From assembly GCA_038745585.1 (NCBI GenBank), contig JBCDLH010000001.1:1-64000 (forward strand): 64,000 bases of DNA, read 5' to 3'. The notes below the pieces were generated by a model. That model was not told where the DNA came from, made no database searches, and saw nothing but the letters and a program-made list of their open reading frames with translations. Made by a program: the position numbers and the translations under genes. Each line of letters starts with the position of its first letter. The stretch's first letter is position 1. Origin of the DNA: HLUCCA09 sp038745585. Its GTDB lineage: Bacteria; Pseudomonadota; Alphaproteobacteria; Rhodobacterales; Rhodobacteraceae. Below are positions 35,557 to 44,985 of the stretch, one piece after another.

Positions 35557-36475
35557 CGCGGCCCAGACCTCGGCAACGCCCGCGTCGGCCATTGCGGGTC
35601 GCCTTGGGTCGGTGCGGCGCCTCTTCACAGCGCTGCACTTGCCGCTTGGTGATCCCTTCGCGATAGCCGGGATACTCATCTACCTCTTTTTCATCATTGT
35701 GGCGATTTTCGCCCCCTACATCGCGACCCACGATCCGACCGAGATCCTCTTTACGTCCGATTTCCAGCTTGCCGCAGATCTGCGCCCGGGCGAGGAGGGC
35801 TATCTCATGGGGACGACAACGCTCGGCCGGGATCTTTTTTCGCAGCTCGTTTGGGGCTCGCGCTCAGCGCTTTTGATCGGGCTCGTTGCCGCGTTCATGG
35901 TCGCCCTCATCGGCACGATTGTGGGCGTCGTCGCTGGCTATTTCGGCGGCTGGATCGACACGATCATCATGCGACTCGCTGATATCGCCTTTGGCATTCC
36001 GTTTCTGCCATTCGTAATCGTGCTCGCCGCGTTTCTCGAGCCCTCAATTTGGAATGTCGTCCTGGCCATGGCGCTCGTGCTTTGGCGTGACACGGGGCGG
36101 GTGATCCGCTCGCAAACGTTGACCCTGCGCAATCGCGTCTATGTCGAGGCGGCGCGTGTCTCGGGATCGTCTGATCTCAAGATCATCATCCGCCATATCG
36201 TGCCCAACATCCTTCCGTTGTCGTTCCTTTATGGCTCTATCGCCATCGGATGGGCGATCCTCACGGAAGCGTCGATCTCTTTTCTGGGCTTCGGCGATCC
36301 GGATTCAATCAGTTGGGGCTACATGCTCCAGGACGCGTTTGCCTCCCAGGCGCTGTCGAAGGGTGCCTATTACTGGTTCGTGCCGCCCGGCATCCTCATC
36401 ATCCTGATCGTCTCCGCTGGGTTCTTTATCTCGCGCGGCTACGAAAAGATCCTCTTTCCGAAGCTCGACCGATGA
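35549..36475 (+). CDS. dipeptide/oligopeptide-type ABC permease (DppC-like)
   Basis: A 308-residue second permease beginning with GTG inside the end of the DppB-like gene (8-base overlap). It has an N-terminal extension typical of DppC, then the GTTTLGRDLFSQLVWGSR motif near residues 90-107 before the core helices. The EAA coupling loop is YVEAARVSGSSDLKII near residues 196-211. Substrate specificity comes from the permuted binding protein. ATGA overlap with the first ATPase gene. Confidence 0.92.
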   Translation: MSDAAQTSATPASAIAGRLGSVRRLFTALHLPLGDPFAIAGILIYLFFIIVAIFAPYIATHDPTEILFTSDFQLAADLRPGEEGYLMGTTTLGRDLFSQLVWGSRSALLIGLVAAFMVALIGTIVGVVAGYFGGWIDTIIMRLADIAFGIPFLPFVIVLAAFLEPSIWNVVLAMALVLWRDTGRVIRSQTLTLRNRVYVEAARVSGSSDLKIIIRHIVPNILPLSFLYGSIAIGWAILTEASISFLGFGDPDSISWGYMLQDAFASQALSKGAYYWFVPPGILIILIVSAGFFISRGYEKILFPKLDR

Positions 36476-37515
36476 ACGCCCCGCTCCTTTCCCTGCGCGA
36501 TCTCGCGATTGCCTATGCAGTCGGCGAGGGCGAAGTCGTCGCCGTCGACGGCGCAAGCTTCGATGTCGCCCCGGGCAGTATCGTCGGCCTCGTCGGCGAG
36601 AGCGGCTGCGGCAAGACCACGCTGGCCCGTTCGCTCACGCGCGTTCTGGCGGGCAATGCCCGCGTTGCGCGGGGCCAAGCCGTTTTTGACGGGACCGACA
36701 TCATGGCCTTGCCGGAACGCGAGATGAATGCGCTCCGTTGGCGTGACATCGCCTTTATCCCACAAAGCGCGATGAACTCGCTCGACCCCGTCTACACGGT
36801 GGGTAACCAATTGCGAGAAGTCCTGATCAAGCGCGGCGGCCTTTCTCGCTCCAAGGCGCGCGCGCGGACCCACGAGCTGTTTGAATGGGTCGGGATCGAG
36901 CCCTCGCGGCTCGGCGATTACCCACATCAGTTTTCGGGCGGCATGCGGCAGCGCGTTGCAATCGCTCTGGCTCTCGCGCTCGACCCCAAGCTCATCATCG
37001 CCGACGAGCCGGTCACTGCGCTCGATGTGATCGTGCAGCGGCAGATCCTCGACCAGTTGAAGGACCTGCGTGACCGGCTCGGGATTTCGGTGATACTCGT
37101 GACCCACGACATCTCAGTCGTCGCCTATATCTGCGACCGGGTCGTCGTCATGTATGCTGGCAAGGTTGTCGAAAGCGGGCCGATGGCGGCGACGCTGACG
37201 TCGCCTGCGCATCCTTACACGATGGGTTTGCGCAACGCGTTCCCGGATCTTGCACGCGCGGCAGGCGAACTGACGCCCATTCACGGCGCGCCGCCCAATC
37301 TGATGTCGCCGCCGCCGGGCTGCCGTTTTGCGCCGCGTTGCCCCTTTGCGCGGTCGCGGTGCAGCGCAACAGTTCCGGAACTGCAGGACCTTGGCGAGAC
37401 CCATCTCGCCGCCTGTCACCAGCTGGATGAGCGCGAGGCGCTGCGGGCGCGCGCGCTGCGCTCTGAGACCTGGGCTGCCAAGGGTGTCGACGATGTTGGG
37501 AGTTCGGCGCGATGA
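36472..37515 (+). CDS. oligopeptide ABC ATPase (DppD/OppD-like)
   Basis: A 347-residue ATPase with Walker A GESGCGKTT near residues 42-50, signature FSGGMRQRVAIALAL near 157-171 and Walker B IIADEPVTALD near 178-188. The C-terminal oligopeptide-type region contains a Cys cluster, with four cysteines at CRFAPRCPFARSRC and further on. This resembles the 4Fe-4S motif known from DppD/OppD. The ATG at 36472 overlaps the preceding stop (ATGA). It works with the next gene as a heterodimer. Confidence 0.93.
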   Translation: MNAPLLSLRDLAIAYAVGEGEVVAVDGASFDVAPGSIVGLVGESGCGKTTLARSLTRVLAGNARVARGQAVFDGTDIMALPEREMNALRWRDIAFIPQSAMNSLDPVYTVGNQLREVLIKRGGLSRSKARARTHELFEWVGIEPSRLGDYPHQFSGGMRQRVAIALALALDPKLIIADEPVTALDVIVQRQILDQLKDLRDRLGISVILVTHDISVVAYICDRVVVMYAGKVVESGPMAATLTSPAHPYTMGLRNAFPDLARAAGELTPIHGAPPNLMSPPPGCRFAPRCPFARSRCSATVPELQDLGETHLAACHQLDEREALRARALRSETWAAKGVDDVGSSAR

Positions 37516-38498
37516 CGGACACGCCGCTCGTCGCGCTCGACAAGGCCAAGCTCCACTACAAGATCGGCGGGGTCTTTGCGGCGATCCGCGGCGCACCGCA
37601 GGTCGTGAAGGCGGTCGACGGTATCACGTTTTCGCTAAAGCGAGGCGAGAGCGTCGGCCTGTTGGGCGAATCTGGCTGTGGCAAGACATCGACGGGCCGG
37701 ATGCTCGTGCGGCTCGATGCCCCAACGGATGGCTCGGTTGCTTTTGATGGGGAAGAGATCACCGATCTCACTGGCGACGAGCTGACGCGGTTTCGAAAGC
37801 GCTCGCAGATGATCTTTCAAAACCCGTTCGAGGCGCTGAACCCACGCTTTACCATTGCCGCTTCCCTGGCCGAGCCACTCGAAAACGCGCGCATACCAAG
37901 AGCCGAGCATGCGGACCGGATCGAGAAGGCGCTCCACCTGGTCCGCCTCGCCGACCCCGCACAGTTCCTAAGCCGCTATCCGCACCTCGTTTCGGGCGGC
38001 CAATTGCAGCGCATCGTAATGGCACGCGCGCTGATCCTTGAGCCCGACTTCGTCGTGGCTGACGAACCCGTGTCCATGCTCGATGTGTCAGTGCGCGCGG
38101 GCGTTCTCAACGTCTTTCGCGACGTGCGCGAACGGATGGGGCTCACGGCGATCTATATCAGCCACGACCTCGCGCTTGTCCGTTATGTCTGCGAGCGCAC
38201 AATCGTGATGTATCTCGGGCGCATCGTCGAGGACGGGCCGACCGAAGAGATCGTGCACGAGCCGCTCCACCCCTACACCAAGGCGCTGGTCGCCGCCGTA
38301 CCCGTCCCCCATCCCGAGCAGAGCCACGACCCCCTTCCAATCGGGCGCGGGGCCCCTGACCCGCGCAATCCGCCCTCGGGCTGCACGTTCCGCGACCGTT
38401 GCCCCAAAGCCCATGCCCGCTGCGCTGTCGAGGCGCCGGGGCCGACTCGCGTCGGCGACCGCCTCGTGCATTGCCACTTGTTCGACACCTCAAACTGA
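37512..38498 (+). CDS. oligopeptide ABC ATPase (DppF/OppF-like)
   Basis: A 328-residue ATPase with Walker A GESGCGKTSTGRM near residues 53-65 and signature VSGGQLQRIVMARAL. The Walker B region is DFVVADEPVSMLDVS. The C-terminal Cys-containing oligopeptide domain has CTFRDRCPKAHARC. The signature is VSGGQLQR in place of the more usual LSGGQRQR. Overlaps the upstream ATPase by 4 bases and is followed 10 bases later by hyuB. Confidence 0.93.
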   Translation: MTDTPLVALDKAKLHYKIGGVFAAIRGAPQVVKAVDGITFSLKRGESVGLLGESGCGKTSTGRMLVRLDAPTDGSVAFDGEEITDLTGDELTRFRKRSQMIFQNPFEALNPRFTIAASLAEPLENARIPRAEHADRIEKALHLVRLADPAQFLSRYPHLVSGGQLQRIVMARALILEPDFVVADEPVSMLDVSVRAGVLNVFRDVRERMGLTAIYISHDLALVRYVCERTIVMYLGRIVEDGPTEEIVHEPLHPYTKALVAAVPVPHPEQSHDPLPIGRGAPDPRNPPSGCTFRDRCPKAHARCAVEAPGPTRVGDRLVHCHLFDTSN

Positions 38499-38508
38499 GG
38501 AGCTTGAA

Positions 38509-40320
38509 ATGAACCAAGCGCCCGAGGCCACGGCCTTTCGCACCTGCGACCCGATTACGCTGGAGATCATCCAAGGTGCGATTATGGCCGCGCAACGCGA
38601 GATGGAGGCGCTGATCGAGCGCACCGCAATCTCTGCCTTCATCCGCGAGAAGAAAGATTTCTACACGGCGATCTTCGATGCCGACGGGGTGATGGCCGTG
38701 GGCTCGATGGTGCCGATCTTTGGCGACATCACGACCCCTGTTTTTGAGCATTTCCCGCCCGAAACGATGAAGCCGGGAGACCTCTACTGGTACAACGATT
38801 GCTACGGCTCCTACGGCGCGGTCAGCCACTCCAACGATCAGGTGCTCTTGCAGCCGGTGTTTCATGGCGCGCGGCTCATGGCGTTCGTCATGTCCTGGGC
38901 GCACTTCGCCGACATCGGCGGTATGCGGCCCGGATCGATCAGCCCGGATGCGACAGATATCTGGCAGGAGGGGATCATCGTCCCCCCGATCAAGCTCGTC
39001 GACGCCGGTGTCACGAACGAGGCCGCGCTTGCGATCTTCCATCGTAACTCACGCTATCCCGAGCAAAGTCGGGGCGATATGTCAGCGCTCATGGCCTCTG
39101 TCGCGCTCGGGGTGCAGCGGATGGAGGAAATCGCAGAACGGTTTCAGCCCGCCATTTTGACCGATGCGCTTGCCCAGCTGCTTGAGCGCACGCGTCGCAT
39201 TGTCCGCCGTCGCCTCGCCGAAACGTTCGATTACGGCACCCACCGCTTTACCGATGCAATCGACAGCGACGGGCACGGCAACGGCCCCTTCCACCTGCGC
39301 TTTGCAATCACGCGGGCGCTCGGGGCGGATGGCGAGGACCGGTTCATCTTCGATGCCACCGAGACCGACGACCAAGCCCCTGGTCCAGTTAACCTCCTGA
39401 TGAACAAGTCGATCCCCGGGATGGCGCTTGGGCTCTTCTATCTTGGTGGGAGCCCCGATCAGGTCTGCAATGCCGGCGGGCCGCTTGCACTTGACGAGGT
39501 GCGCCTGCGCGCAGGTTCGCTGGTGCAGCCGCGCTGGCCTGCGCCGCTTGGCATGCGGGGGCTGACGATGATGCGCGTGCTCGCAACGGTGAACGGCCTC
39601 GTCAACGCGGCCGGCGGCGAAGCCCCCGCGGCGCAAGCGGCCTATGTCGTGGCGCTGATCCGAGGACATGTCACCGACGAGGACGGCACGCAAAAGCCGT
39701 TCCTGCTCGCAGATGGGATCGGCGTCGGATACGGCGCGCGCGCCTTCGCCGACGGGATCGACGCGGTCTACTTTGTGGCGCAGGAGAATTACCCCATCGA
39801 GTTTACCGAGGCCGGGTATCCCGTGCGTTTCCGCACCTACGGCATGGTCTGCGACAGCGGCGGGCCCGGCAAACACCGGGGCGGGGCCGGGATTCTGCGC
39901 GAGTACGAGATCCTCGCTGACACGGCGATGCTCGGCATTCGGATCGATGGTGTCGAAAACCCCCCATGGGGCATTGCCGGTGGGCAGTCGGGGCGGCCCG
40001 GGCGGATCGTGCTCAACCCGGGGACGGACGCTGAGCGCGTCTTGGCACCGCTTTCGGACGGGACGATGCTGCAAAAGGGCGATGTCGTGCGGATCGAGAC
40101 GGGTGGCGGTGGCGGCCATGGCCACCCGTTTGACCGGACGCCGGAGGCCGTGCTCGAAGATGTGCTCGGGGGGTTCGTCAGCACTGCGGCGGCCGCGCGC
40201 GATTACGGCGTCGCTATTGCTGGCGGGCGCATCGACCCAGCAGCAACGGCTGAGCTGCGCGCCGCGCGTCCGGCAGCCAAAGCCTTTCACCGTAAGGACT
40301 ACATCGATGCCCTCCTCTGA
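38509..40320 (+). CDS. hydantoinase/oxoprolinase subunit B (HyuB family)
   Basis: A 603-residue HyuB-type subunit. HyuA/HyuB complexes open hydantoin or 5-oxoproline rings at the cost of ATP. It starts 8 bases after TGAGGAG. Conserved stretches are DPITLEIIQGAIMAAQREME near residues 11-30, PGDLYWYNDCYGSYGAVSH near 90-108, and a Gly-rich C-terminal region (RIETGGGGGHGHP, residues 528-540). The family is closely linked to 5-oxoprolinase, acetone carboxylase and N-methylhydantoinase. Its stop overlaps the hyuA start by 14 bases. Metal and ATP use are expected from the family, not visible as fixed motifs here. Confidence 0.9.
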   Translation: MNQAPEATAFRTCDPITLEIIQGAIMAAQREMEALIERTAISAFIREKKDFYTAIFDADGVMAVGSMVPIFGDITTPVFEHFPPETMKPGDLYWYNDCYGSYGAVSHSNDQVLLQPVFHGARLMAFVMSWAHFADIGGMRPGSISPDATDIWQEGIIVPPIKLVDAGVTNEAALAIFHRNSRYPEQSRGDMSALMASVALGVQRMEEIAERFQPAILTDALAQLLERTRRIVRRRLAETFDYGTHRFTDAIDSDGHGNGPFHLRFAITRALGADGEDRFIFDATETDDQAPGPVNLLMNKSIPGMALGLFYLGGSPDQVCNAGGPLALDEVRLRAGSLVQPRWPAPLGMRGLTMMRVLATVNGLVNAAGGEAPAAQAAYVVALIRGHVTDEDGTQKPFLLADGIGVGYGARAFADGIDAVYFVAQENYPIEFTEAGYPVRFRTYGMVCDSGGPGKHRGGAGILREYEILADTAMLGIRIDGVENPPWGIAGGQSGRPGRIVLNPGTDAERVLAPLSDGTMLQKGDVVRIETGGGGGHGHPFDRTPEAVLEDVLGGFVSTAAAARDYGVAIAGGRIDPAATAELRAARPAAKAFHRKDYIDALL

Positions 40321-42358
40321 CATGGCGCCTGTCGGGGCGCGAGATCTGACCGTCGCCGTCGATATCGGCGGCACGTTTACCGACATCGCACTGACCTGCG
40401 CTGCGACTGGGCAGACATGGCGCGCCAAGACGCCGTCGCGGCCCGACGATCCGTCCGAGGCATTCATGGCGGGCATTCATCTTGCCCTCGCCGATGCGGA
40501 GGCGTCAGGGGCGGATCTGGCCCGCGTCCTGCATGGAACGACCGTCGCCACCAACATGATCTTGGAGGGTAAGGGCGCGCCTGCCGCACTCGTGACGACG
40601 CGGGGCTTTCGCCACGTGCTCGCCATCGGTCGGCAGGACATTCCGCGCGCCGCCAATCTCTACAATTGGGTGAAGCCCGACCGGCCGGTACCGCCCTCGC
40701 GCATCGTCGAAGTGTCCGAGCGGGTCCTGCCCGGCGGCGCCGTCGCCGAAGCGCTCGACGAAGCCTCAGTCGACGGAGCCGCCGACGTCTTGGCGGCGAT
40801 GGGGGTCACCGCCGTGGCGGTCTGTCTGCTTCATTCCTTCGCCAACCCCGCCCATGAGCGGCGCGTGGCGGAGATCCTGCGCGCACGTCTCCCCGGTGTC
40901 GCCGTGACTGCCTCTTCCGACGTCCTGCCAGTGGTGCGCGAGTACGAACGCACACTGGCCTCGGTGCTCAACGCGACCGTCATGCCTGGCGTCACGCGCT
41001 ACGTCACCCGGATCGAACAGAAGCTCGCGGCGGACCGGGTGCCGGGTCCGCTCCTCCTCATGCAATCGAATGGGGGCGTTGCCGGAGCGGGGCGCATCCG
41101 CGAGGCCCCCGCGCTGACCGCCCTTTCTGGTCCTGCCGCCGGGGTTGTCGGCGCGCGGGCGGTCGCCGCGCAGTGCGGGATCGAAGATCTCATAACCGTC
41201 GACATCGGCGGCACGAGTGCGGACATCTGCCTGATCGCGGGCGGCGAGATCGGCCTTACGCAACACGGGCAGGTAGGAGAGTGGCCGCTCCCCCTGCCCA
41301 TGGTCGACATGGTGACGATCGGGGCCGGTGGCGGCTCGCTCGCCCAGGTCAGCGATGGTGTCCTATCTGTTGGGCCCGAGAGTGCGGGCGCCCTACCGGG
41401 ACCCGCCGCCTATGGCCGCGGCGGGAGGGAGGCGACAGTGACGGACGCGCATGTCGTCCTCGGGCAGCTACCTGCGCGGCTTTTGGGCGGCGGGATGGTC
41501 CTCGACGTCGCAGCCGCACAGCGGGCGGTCTCGACCCATGTCGCCGAGCCCTTGGGGATCACCGTCGAGGATGCCGCGCGGGGCATCCTTGCCATCGCCG
41601 ACAATCACATGGTCGGTGCGATGCGGGTCGTATCGGTCGAGCGCGGGCACGATCCGCGGGGTTTTACGCTCGTGCCGTTTGGCGGGGCGGGACCGTTGCA
41701 CGGGGTCGCCCTCGCCGAGCTCTTGGGCATCCCGCGGGTTCTTATCGCCCCGGCGCCGGGCATCCTGTGCGCGGATGGGTTGATGGCCGCCGATCTGAAG
41801 TCCGAGTTCAGCAAGGCGCTGCCGCGCGTCGGCCCAGCCGACATCGAAGCGGCCGAAGCGCTGTTTGGAGCACTGGACATTCAGGCGCAGGCGTGGCTGG
41901 CGGCAGAGGGCGTGGCCGAGACGGATCGGACCACCACCCGTATTGCTCTGCTGCGTTATTCCGGACAGGGCTCCGAATTGCCAATCCCGTGGGAGACAAC
42001 GCGCGATGGGCTCGAAGGGGCGTTCCACGCCGCGCATAAGGCACTCTATGGGTTTACGCTTGGCGCGCCCGTCGAGCTTGTCACCCTTCGCGTCGAGGCG
42101 CGCGGGACGATGGTGCCGGTGCCGAGCGTGACGCTCGCCCCCGCGCCCGACCCGACGCCAAGCGAGGAGGTCTCGGTACGCCTAGCCTCTGGCGCGCGCA
42201 CCGTCCCGGTTTACGCACGCGCGGGCTTTGGCGCGGGCGCAGCCATCGATGGGCCCGCGATCCTGACGCAACTCGATGCAACGACGCTGATCCCCGAGGG
42301 CTGGCAGGGCCAGGTACACCCCTCGGGCGCGATCCTGCTAAGCCGGCATTCTGAATGA
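40307..42358 (+). CDS. hydantoinase/oxoprolinase subunit A (HyuA family)
   Basis: A 683-residue ATP-dependent subunit of the ASKHA fold. The first phosphate loop is VDIGGTFTDIAL near residues 17-28, and the second is VDIGGTSADICL in the middle of the chain. The N-terminal hydantoinase domain and the central hydantoinase A domain are both present, and a C-terminal domain follows. The open frame continues far upstream, but that part is antisense-like shadow of hyuB. AAGGA lies 8 bases before the ATG at 40307, which overlaps the hyuB stop. It pairs with HyuB to activate and hydrolyse cyclic amides. Confidence 0.92.
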   Translation: MPSSDMAPVGARDLTVAVDIGGTFTDIALTCAATGQTWRAKTPSRPDDPSEAFMAGIHLALADAEASGADLARVLHGTTVATNMILEGKGAPAALVTTRGFRHVLAIGRQDIPRAANLYNWVKPDRPVPPSRIVEVSERVLPGGAVAEALDEASVDGAADVLAAMGVTAVAVCLLHSFANPAHERRVAEILRARLPGVAVTASSDVLPVVREYERTLASVLNATVMPGVTRYVTRIEQKLAADRVPGPLLLMQSNGGVAGAGRIREAPALTALSGPAAGVVGARAVAAQCGIEDLITVDIGGTSADICLIAGGEIGLTQHGQVGEWPLPLPMVDMVTIGAGGGSLAQVSDGVLSVGPESAGALPGPAAYGRGGREATVTDAHVVLGQLPARLLGGGMVLDVAAAQRAVSTHVAEPLGITVEDAARGILAIADNHMVGAMRVVSVERGHDPRGFTLVPFGGAGPLHGVALAELLGIPRVLIAPAPGILCADGLMAADLKSEFSKALPRVGPADIEAAEALFGALDIQAQAWLAAEGVAETDRTTTRIALLRYSGQGSELPIPWETTRDGLEGAFHAAHKALYGFTLGAPVELVTLRVEARGTMVPVPSVTLAPAPDPTPSEEVSVRLASGARTVPVYARAGFGAGAAIDGPAILTQLDATTLIPEGWQGQVHPSGAILLSRHSE

Positions 42359-43725
42359 GCACGCTCGACGCCGTCTTTGCGCATATCGAAGCCAATCGGG
42401 ATGCGTTTCTCGATCGGCTGATCTCCTACGTTCGTAACCCATCCATCAGCGCCCATGATGTCGGCATCCGCGAAGTCGCGACGCTCCTCGTCGATCACCT
42501 AGCGGGCCTTGGGATGGAGGCCGAAGCCGTTGAGACTTTGGGCCATCCGATGGTCCTCGGCCACCGGTCTGACGCGCCGGGCAAGCCCACCGTACTGCTC
42601 TATGGTCACTACGACGTGCAACCGCCCGATCCCCTGGAGTTGTGGGAGAGCCCGCCATTTGAACCGACGATCCGCAATGGGCGGATCTATGCCCGCGGCA
42701 TCGGCGACAATAAGGGCCAGCACTTCGCCCAGCTCCTCGCACTCGAAGCACACCTGGCTGTGGCGGGAACGCTGCCCTGCAACGTTATTGTGCTGCTCGA
42801 AGGGGAGGAAGAGATCGGCTCGCCCCGCATCGCGGAGTTCGTCGCCGCCCATGCAGATAGGCTGAAAGCCGATCTGGTGGTCACGGCTGACGGCCCGCTG
42901 CACCCGTCTGGCCGCCCGATCGTGACCCACGGTGTCCGTGGGATGATCAGCTTTGACCTCGCAGTGCGGACGGGGCGGACCGACGCGCATTCCGGCAACC
43001 ATGGCGGCACCATGCCCAACGCGATCTGGACGCTCGTCCACCTGCTTGCCACGATGAAAGATGCCCAGGGCAACATCACCATTGACGGCCTGCACGACCC
43101 TGTCCTGCCTCCGACCAAGGCGGAGCGAGCCGCGATGGCCAAGCTCCCGGTCGATGTCGAGGCATACCTTGCTGAAATGGGCCTCAGCCGCCTTGATGCA
43201 CCGGCCGAGCGCGGCTTTCACGAGCGGCTGATGTTTCATCCGACATTTACGATCAACGGCCTGCATGGCGGCTATGGCGGAGCGGGCAGCAAAACGGTCC
43301 TGCCCTGCGAGGCAATCGCAAAGTGCGACATCCGGCTTGTCGAAGCGATGACACCGGATCAGGCCTTGGCCTGCGTCCGTGCCCATGTCGCCTTGTATGC
43401 GCCGGAGGTCGAGGTCATCGAGCGAGGCGGCATGCTCCCCTCCCGCACCCCGCTCACAGACCGCTTCGCCCCGTTGATCGCCGAAGCCGTCGAGACGGCG
43501 CGTGGCGTCGCGCCCTATCTCTACCCTTGCGTTGGGGGCTCTTTGCCCGACTACGTCTTTACCAAGACGCTCGGGTTACCCGCGTATGTAACGCCCTACG
43601 CCAATGCCGACGAGGCAAATCACGCACCCAACGAGAACTTAGAGATCGAGCTCTTCTTCCAAGGCATCCGCACCGGCGCCGCGCTCCTGGACCGTTTGGG
43701 CCGGGTCGAGCAAACCGGCGGATGA
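42355..43725 (+). CDS. M20-family metallopeptidase / N-carbamoyl or N-acyl amino acid hydrolase
   Basis: A 456-residue M20 amidohydrolase, a two-zinc enzyme. Metal-site residues are visible: YGHYDVQPP (His-x-Asp), ARGIGDNKGQ (bridging Asp), LLEGEEEIGSP (catalytic and ligand Glu) and VTADGP (ligand Asp). A late histidine sits in ADEANHAPNENLEIE. The insert containing HSGNHGG is the dimerisation lid. It overlaps both neighbours by 4 bases. M20 enzymes act on peptides, N-acyl and N-carbamoyl amino acids. After HyuAB it could release the free amino acid from a ring-opened product. Confidence 0.9.
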   Translation: MSTLDAVFAHIEANRDAFLDRLISYVRNPSISAHDVGIREVATLLVDHLAGLGMEAEAVETLGHPMVLGHRSDAPGKPTVLLYGHYDVQPPDPLELWESPPFEPTIRNGRIYARGIGDNKGQHFAQLLALEAHLAVAGTLPCNVIVLLEGEEEIGSPRIAEFVAAHADRLKADLVVTADGPLHPSGRPIVTHGVRGMISFDLAVRTGRTDAHSGNHGGTMPNAIWTLVHLLATMKDAQGNITIDGLHDPVLPPTKAERAAMAKLPVDVEAYLAEMGLSRLDAPAERGFHERLMFHPTFTINGLHGGYGGAGSKTVLPCEAIAKCDIRLVEAMTPDQALACVRAHVALYAPEVEVIERGGMLPSRTPLTDRFAPLIAEAVETARGVAPYLYPCVGGSLPDYVFTKTLGLPAYVTPYANADEANHAPNENLEIELFFQGIRTGAALLDRLGRVEQTGG

Positions 43726-44954
43726 TCACATTCCTCCACAACGCCCGGGTGTGGGATGGCCTCTCGGACGAGGCGCTCGAGGATGGCGCGGTGATCGTTG
43801 AGGGGGAGCGCATCCGCGAGGTCGGCGCGCGTCTCAAGCCTATGGGCGAGGCGCGCCGGATCGATTGCGGCGGGCGCTTCCTGATGCCGGGCCTCATCGA
43901 CGCGCATTACCACGCCAACACGCCATCCTACGACTTCTATGCCACCGACCGCATGCACCCCGCACTCCTCGCCGCACATGCCGCGCGGTTGCTCACGGGC
44001 GCGCTCGACCGAGGCTATACCACGATCCGCGATGCGGGCGGCGGCGATATCGGCCTCGCGCAGGCGCTCGATGCCGGCCTGATCGACGGCCCCCGGTTCT
44101 ACTTTCCCGGCAAGGCGATCACGCAGACCGGCGGGCATGGCGATATGCGGCGGCGGGGCGAGATCGACCTCTGCGAATGTGGGCACTACGCGGGCGTGAT
44201 CTGCGAGGCGGTCGATGGGCCTTCGGCGATGCGCCACACCGTGCGAGAGCGGTTTCGCCAGGGCGCGACGCAGATCAAGATCTTCTTGTCGGGCGGCGTC
44301 TCGACCGCGCTTGCACCGCTAGAGATGCCGCATTTTTCCGATGAGGAGATCCGCGTGGCCGTCGAGGAGGCGGCGCGGCGCGGCTCGTATGTCATGGCTC
44401 ATTGCCATACCGATGCGGGGGCGCAGCGTTGTGTCGAGCTCGGCGTGCGCACGATCGAACACGGAAGCCTCATCACTGCCCCAACGGCCGAGCAGATCGC
44501 CGCCGCGGGCGTCTTTGTCGTGCCGACGCTCTCGGCCGGTGTGTTGATCGGCGGGCATGCGACAGAGCTGGGTCTGCCGCCCTCTGCGTTGGGCAAGGTG
44601 CTGGCCGTCAATCAGAGGTCTCTCGAAGCGGTTGAGGCTTGCGCGCGTGCGGGGGTGAAGCTCGGGCTCGGCTGCGACCTCCACGGCGATGGATTTTTGC
44701 AAACGCAAGGCCGCGAGCTGATGCTGCGCGGCGAAGTCCAAAGCCCGGTCGATGTGCTGCGCTCGGCCACGCGGATCAACGCCGAGATCGTGCAGCGCGC
44801 CGGAGAGCTTGGGCAGATCACGCCCGGCGCCCTCGCCGACATCATCTTGGTGGACGGAGACCCCCTGCACGACCTTTCCGTTTTCGAACACAGCGCGCAG
44901 ACGATCCCTCTGGTGATGCTCGGTGGCCAGGTCCGAAGGGACCGGATGCCCTAG
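43722..44954 (+). CDS. metal-dependent amidohydrolase (imidazolonepropionase-like)
   Basis: A 410-residue amidohydrolase-superfamily enzyme. Its motifs are the HxH pair DAHYHANT near residues 62-69, the Lys in QIKIFLSGG (carboxylated Lys position), MAHCHTDAG, IEHGSLI and the catalytic Asp in GLGCDLHGDG. This ordering fits the prolidase/imidazolonepropionase-like subgroup that acts on cyclic or peptide amides. The true start is the ATG at 43722, overlapping the M20 stop (ATGA); the long upstream frame is only a shadow. It is the last gene of the operon, converging with the second island. Confidence 0.88.
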   Translation: MITFLHNARVWDGLSDEALEDGAVIVEGERIREVGARLKPMGEARRIDCGGRFLMPGLIDAHYHANTPSYDFYATDRMHPALLAAHAARLLTGALDRGYTTIRDAGGGDIGLAQALDAGLIDGPRFYFPGKAITQTGGHGDMRRRGEIDLCECGHYAGVICEAVDGPSAMRHTVRERFRQGATQIKIFLSGGVSTALAPLEMPHFSDEEIRVAVEEAARRGSYVMAHCHTDAGAQRCVELGVRTIEHGSLITAPTAEQIAAAGVFVVPTLSAGVLIGGHATELGLPPSALGKVLAVNQRSLEAVEACARAGVKLGLGCDLHGDGFLQTQGRELMLRGEVQSPVDVLRSATRINAEIVQRAGELGQITPGALADIILVDGDPLHDLSVFEHSAQTIPLVMLGGQVRRDRMP

Positions 44955-44958
44955 GCGC

Positions 44959-44977
44959 GGGGCGGGGGTTCCGCCCC
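44959..44977. terminator. hairpin between the two convergent islands
   Basis: GGGGCGG (44959-44965), loop GGGTT, CCGCCCC (44971-44977) form a 7-bp stem in the 31-base gap between two convergent operons. There is no T-run on either side, so it is a weak or shared transcription end at best. Confidence 0.4.
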
Positions 44978-44985
44978 AAAGAGGG

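Noticed and set aside
39668..42358. 896-codon frame suggesting a HyuB-HyuA fusion
   Set aside because: The extra N-terminal part is the hyuB region read in a different frame. HyuA starts at 40307 with AAGGA upstream, so it is not a fusion.
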